The translations under genes and the position numbers were made by a program. From contig JAZUMK010000002.1 in assembly GCA_045603585.1 (NCBI GenBank), forward strand, positions 1 to 64,000: a stretch of 64,000 bases of DNA, read 5' to 3'. The notes under the pieces are model-generated. The model was not told where the DNA came from, ran no database searches, and saw nothing but the letters and a program-made list of their open reading frames with translations. Position 1 is the stretch's first letter. The number at the start of each line of letters is the position of its first letter. The DNA is from SFEL01 sp045603585 (GTDB lineage: Bacteria > Bacillota > Clostridia > Christensenellales > CAG-138). Positions 61,550-64,000 of this stretch are shown here, piece by piece.

Positions 61550-61828
61550 TAGGGTAACCAATATAATCCGAACCGCGGTCTTAACGGCCATATGACACGA
61601 CATAGCTGCGTCATCCTCGGTCAGAAGACAACCAGTATTCTTCCCTCGATCTTCCTTGCTCTGCCATGCCCTATGGCCGCTAAAACTCCACAGGACCAAA
61701 AGCGGTGAAATTGGATGAGATTCAAGGCGACGGAGTGCAGGGATAGTGGTGCTATTTCAAACGACGGCAACGCAGAAGCTCGCCAATTTCACCGCTTTTG
61801 GCGGGTTTGGATTACATTGGTTACCCTA
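61550..61828. mobile_element. MITE-like structured inverted-repeat element
   Basis: The element is bounded by 25-bp inverted repeats: 61550-61574 and 61804-61828 match at 23 of 25 positions, starting TAGGGTAACCAAT and ending ATTGGTTACCCTA. If the outer TA on each side is a target duplication, as in IS630/mariner-type insertions, the element proper is 61552-61826. Inside are two more inverted repeats: 61578-61592 with 61672-61686 (13 of 15) and 61696-61714 with 61783-61801 (19 of 19). No transposase is encoded. The long frame on the plus strand through it is a shadow. It is not a known family to me. Confidence 0.75.
61696..61801. repeat. Internal 19-bp perfect inverted repeat (hairpin of about 106 bases)
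   Basis: CCAAAAGCGGTGAAATTGG at 61696-61714 and its exact reverse complement at 61783-61801 bound a 68-base loop region. Further short pairing is visible inside, such as GAGATTC against GAAGCTC and ATAG against CTAT around 61744-61754. It looks like a structured RNA or a cruciform. Confidence 0.75.
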
Positions 61829-62980
61829 CGGTATCATTCCAAGCAGCAGCGCTGTGCCTATGCCAAGATAATTACCTATAGCATAGCCAAGTATACCGCA
61901 GATAAGGCCGGGCAGAACCACTTCCCGGTTGTTCAGGGCATTGGCAGTGGGAACAATAAAGGCGGGGCCATATATACCGGCCGTAGAGGTTATGATGGCG
62001 GTATCCGCATCAATGCGTGCAATTCGCGCAAGCAGCAGATGCAGTATTACAGAGCCGAACTGGGCCGCCGCAAACATGCACAGGAACAGCAGGGAGTTAA
62101 GATTTATTGCGCTGAAGTCAAAAGAAAGGCCTATGCCTACGGAGAACATGTATATGAGATACTGGCCTGCGGAGTAGGAGCCGGGAGCCTGACGTACTTT
62201 CTTTATGAAGGACAGGCCTATACCGAGGGTAGTTACCACCAGCATTATTATCATAACATCCAGCTCACCTGTAAGGAGAAGGGCAAGCCCTGCGGCTGTG
62301 CCGAGGCACAGCACACCGAGAAGAACTATGGGAGCGCGCTTAAGTATTAGTTTGAAGGAGAAGATATCCTTTTCAGGTACAAAGTTTGCCCCGAGATCCT
62401 GCTCAAGCTGAGTGGGAGCGTCGCTGGAAGGGCCGCCGCTGAAAGCAGGGAGAAGCCTGCGGCACAGCTTTGGCATTATGGATATCAGCAGCAGGAAATA
62501 TATGCCGCCCACCACAACGTCTGCGGTATTTGCAAGAACTATGTGGTTGGGGTCGACCTTAAGCGCCGCGCCGATGGCCATAAGGTTGGGAGTGCCGCCG
62601 GTATAAAGGCCTATCATCATGCCGGCGTACTTTTCCGCATTGGGGATGGTATTTCTGAACAGCAGAAAAACACAGGCGGATACTGCCGTTACTGCCAGCA
62701 TCATCAGCAGGAAGGAGGTGATGGTTGGCCTTGCCAGCCGCTTTACGCTGCGAAGGTCAGCGGAAAAAAGTATGAGCGGGATGGCAATAGGCACCAGTAT
62801 TTCGGATATATCCATGGCAATGGAGGTATCCGGCAGCAGCAGGCTGAAGATAAAGCCTGCTGCGTAGCACAGGAACACAGGACCAAGGGTATTGAGCAAG
62901 GATACCTTTTTCGAAAGCAGCACCAGCACACGGGGCAGCAGCGTAATCAGCAGGATAATAAAGACATTGTTCATCAGCAT
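61826..62980 (-). CDS. DUF819 family membrane protein
   Basis: The 384-residue product has ten or more hydrophobic helices and the DUF819 (YjcL-like) pattern: LGPVFLCYAAGFIFSLL, PIAIPLILFSADLRSVKRL, MMIGLYTGGTPNLMAIGAAL, GIYGPAFIVPTANAL, and GLICGILGYAIGNYLG. It is a probable transporter of unknown substrate. GGAGGTAC precedes the ATG. Its TAG stop codon overlaps the end of the inverted-repeat element. Confidence 0.88.
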   Translation of the reverse strand: MLMNNVFIILLITLLPRVLVLLSKKVSLLNTLGPVFLCYAAGFIFSLLLPDTSIAMDISEILVPIAIPLILFSADLRSVKRLARPTITSFLLMMLAVTAVSACVFLLFRNTIPNAEKYAGMMIGLYTGGTPNLMAIGAALKVDPNHIVLANTADVVVGGIYFLLLISIMPKLCRRLLPAFSGGPSSDAPTQLEQDLGANFVPEKDIFSFKLILKRAPIVLLGVLCLGTAAGLALLLTGELDVMIIMLVVTTLGIGLSFIKKVRQAPGSYSAGQYLIYMFSVGIGLSFDFSAINLNSLLFLCMFAAAQFGSVILHLLLARIARIDADTAIITSTAGIYGPAFIVPTANALNNREVVLPGLICGILGYAIGNYLGIGTALLLGMIP

Positions 62981-63096
62981 ATGTACCTCCGCAAAGGATG
63001 TGAATATAAAAGCTTCACCTTATATATAATACAATTTTTTGAAGTAAAAATAAAGAGAGAGAATTAATGTGCAGCTTACGCTGCGCATTTTTGCAT

Positions 63097-63337
63097 TTAG
63101 TCCAGATATTCGCCTATAGGGCTTTGATTGTACTGTTTGATTATTTTGACAATGATTGAATTATCCGGTTGGACGGATTCCTCCAGTATTTTGTACCGGG
63201 TGCGGGTCTTATTCAATGTCTTTTTGTAGTTTTCCAGCTCGGCGCGAATTTGTTCTGCGGAGGAGGGGGGTTACGTTTTCGTCTTTTGATAAAAAATGGA
63301 GCGTCTGGCAGATACAGGCGGATTTTACTCGCTTCAT
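63097..63337 (-). pseudogene. Frameshifted small conserved-type protein (about 80 residues when joined)
   Basis: A minus-strand frame starts ATG at 63337 after the strong site AAGGAGGTGA and reads MKRVKSACICQTLHFLSKDENVTP. At a run of six C (complement of 63265-63270) the good sequence moves to another frame: SSAEQIRAELENYKK, then TRTRYKILEESVQPDNSI and IKQYNQSPIGEYLD, ending TAA at 63097. With five C in the run one frame would join both halves. The joined form resembles small uncharacterised Clostridia proteins that I recall. It may be a broken gene, a phase-variable gene or a sequence error. Confidence 0.65.
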
Positions 63338-63467
63338 TACATTTCACCTCCTTCTGTCGGTCTCAGCAGGCGGGTGCAGGACGACTAAAATAAAGGCTGC
63401 AATGGGCAAGGCTCATTTGCAGCACTTAATTTTAGCATTTTTTAATTAAAAAAATCAAAGAGAAAAA
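63338..63467. other. Gap between the frameshifted gene and xdhC-like gene
   Basis: It holds an imperfect inverted repeat (GCTGCAATG at 63396-63404 with CATTTGCAGC at 63414-63423) and a 16-bp AT palindrome TTTTTTAATTAAAAAA (63438-63453), which may end the xdhC-like transcript. I see no gene. Confidence 0.6.
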
Positions 63468-64000
63468 TTATTGTTTCTGTGTTTTTGCTCTGTGAGAAAT
63501 AAGCTCTGCCGCAATGCTTATGGCTATTTCCGCAGGAGTTTCCGCACCGATAGGCAGACCTATGGGGGTGTGCACGCGGGCGATGTCCGCATCGCTTATT
63601 CCGGCTTCCGAAAGGCGCTTGTTTGTAAAAGCAATCTTGCTGCGGCTGCCTATTACGCCAACATAGCTTGCGGGAGTGCGCAGAGCCTGCTCCAGCAGCT
63701 CATAGTCTCCCTGGTGGCCCCGGGTCATAATGACGATATAATCATCGGAAGTAACATTTATGCGGGAGGACATCTCACTGTATGGAGCAGTGATTATATC
63801 CCGAACGCCGGGGAAAAGGGAGGGGTCTGAAAACTGCGCCCTGTCTTCATACAATACGACGGAAAAACCCAGATGCACCAGCACAGGGGAAAGCTCCTGA
63901 GAGACATGGCCGCCGCCAAAAAGATACAGGGTCTCGGCCTTGGTAAGGGGCAGTACATAGAGGCTGCCGTCCTGAGAAAGGACAGGCCGTGAGCTTAGCA
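63468..64000 (-). CDS. XdhC/CoxI family protein (partial)
   Basis: The frame is open to the window edge. It encodes a nucleotide-binding segment YLFGGGHVSQELSPVL, then LGFSVVLYEDR, then DYIVIMTRGHQGDYELLEQALRTPASYVGVIGSRSKI and THTPIGLPIGAETPAEIAISIAAELI. This is the Rossmann domain of XdhC-type proteins, which mature the molybdenum cofactor of xanthine dehydrogenase-like enzymes by inserting the sulfur ligand. The start is outside the window. It agrees with purine catabolism suggested by ygeY-ygeW, 26 kb away. Confidence 0.9.
   Translation of the reverse strand, partial: LSSRPVLSQDGSLYVLPLTKAETLYLFGGGHVSQELSPVLVHLGFSVVLYEDRAQFSDPSLFPGVRDIITAPYSEMSSRINVTSDDYIVIMTRGHQGDYELLEQALRTPASYVGVIGSRSKIAFTNKRLSEAGISDADIARVHTPIGLPIGAETPAEIAISIAAELISHRAKTQKQ

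Noticed and set aside
61715..62350. Long plus-strand frame through the inverted-repeat element and the DUF819 gene
   Set aside because: It is antisense to a clear membrane protein and runs from non-coding repeat DNA; it has no ribosome site and no family motifs.
63070..63091. Plus-strand terminator-like hairpin TGTGCAGC/GCTGCGCA with T-run
   Set aside because: No plus-strand gene ends before it; it may only be the weak end of the minus-strand small gene.
63156..63449. Plus-strand frame opposite the frameshifted small gene
   Set aside because: No ribosome site, no motifs, and it is opposite a frame with a strong ribosome site.
1..64000. tRNA or rRNA genes
   Set aside because: No cloverleaf-like sequence with CCA end or rRNA signature was seen in the gaps; only rnpB was recognised as an RNA gene.

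Overview
This window comes from an endospore-forming, Gram-positive, anaerobic-looking member of the Clostridia. The evidence is a spoVAC-spoVAD-spoVAE operon, the germination protease gene gpr, the engulfment hydrolase gene spoIIP, a BofC-like gene, a T-box in front of proS, single-subunit class B penicillin-binding and MreBCD machinery, and Gram-positive division genes (sepF, divIVA-like). Base composition is balanced, promoters are mostly of the sigma-A type (TTGAAA or TTGACA, 17 bp, TATAAT, often with an upstream TG), and most genes have GGAGG-like ribosome binding sites. I cannot name the species. No phage, no CRISPR array, no transposase gene, no rRNA and no tRNA were found; this is mainly core chromosome.

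Layout. 1-1.7 kb: end of a probable HlyD-like protein, yggS, sepF and a very short DivIVA-domain protein. 1.7-10 kb: YgiQ radical SAM protein, a membrane transporter-like DUF1538 protein paired with a double P-II-like protein, the spoVA operon, and a VanW-family envelope protein. 10-18 kb: an ECF pantothenate-type transporter with coaX, a Dabb protein, uvrB-uvrA, rex and maf. 18-24 kb: mreB, mreC, mreD and a class B PBP. 24-32 kb: a MarR regulator with a C_GCAxxG_C_C protein, glycogen phosphorylase, a striking low-complexity DUF937 protein, a membrane protein, a GNAT enzyme and a ComEC-like MBL hydrolase. 32-37 kb: an acyl carrier protein facing a FabG-like reductase, an amidohydrolase, and ygeY-ygeW, which belong to the anaerobic purine/urate-linked gene set. 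37-46 kb: BofC-like protein, ruvC-ruvA-ruvB, a coiled-coil protein, T-box plus proS, lgt, pncB and a lipoprotein. 46-54 kb: a SPOR protein, a phosphoesterase, rnpB (RNase P RNA, minus strand), the trmK-nif3-zinc ribbon operon, a GH2 glycosidase, and gpr-spoIIP. 54-64 kb: rpsT, a DMT transporter, dgt, dnaG, rpoD, a thioredoxin-like lipoprotein, two small glutamine-rich proteins, a structured inverted-repeat element, a DUF819 membrane protein, a frameshifted small gene and the end of an xdhC-like gene.

How the parts fit. Cell-envelope and division genes (sepF, divIVA-like, mreBCD, PBP, lgt, VanW) and spore genes are scattered among DNA maintenance genes (uvrAB, ruvCAB, dnaG, dgt). Metabolic entries (PanT-like plus CoaX for coenzyme A; PncB for NAD; Rex for NADH sensing; YgeY/YgeW and XdhC for purine breakdown) point to a fermentative gut-type lifestyle.

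The least explained object is the 279-bp element at 61550-61828: it has near-perfect 25-bp terminal inverted repeats, two nested internal inverted repeats, a probable TA target duplication, and it sits exactly at the stop codon of its neighbour. Next are the DUF937 protein with a tandem Leu/Gly/Asn repeat and a histone H1-like tail, the spoIIP ribosome binding site buried in a hairpin, and a homopolymer frameshift in a small conserved-looking gene at 63097-63337.
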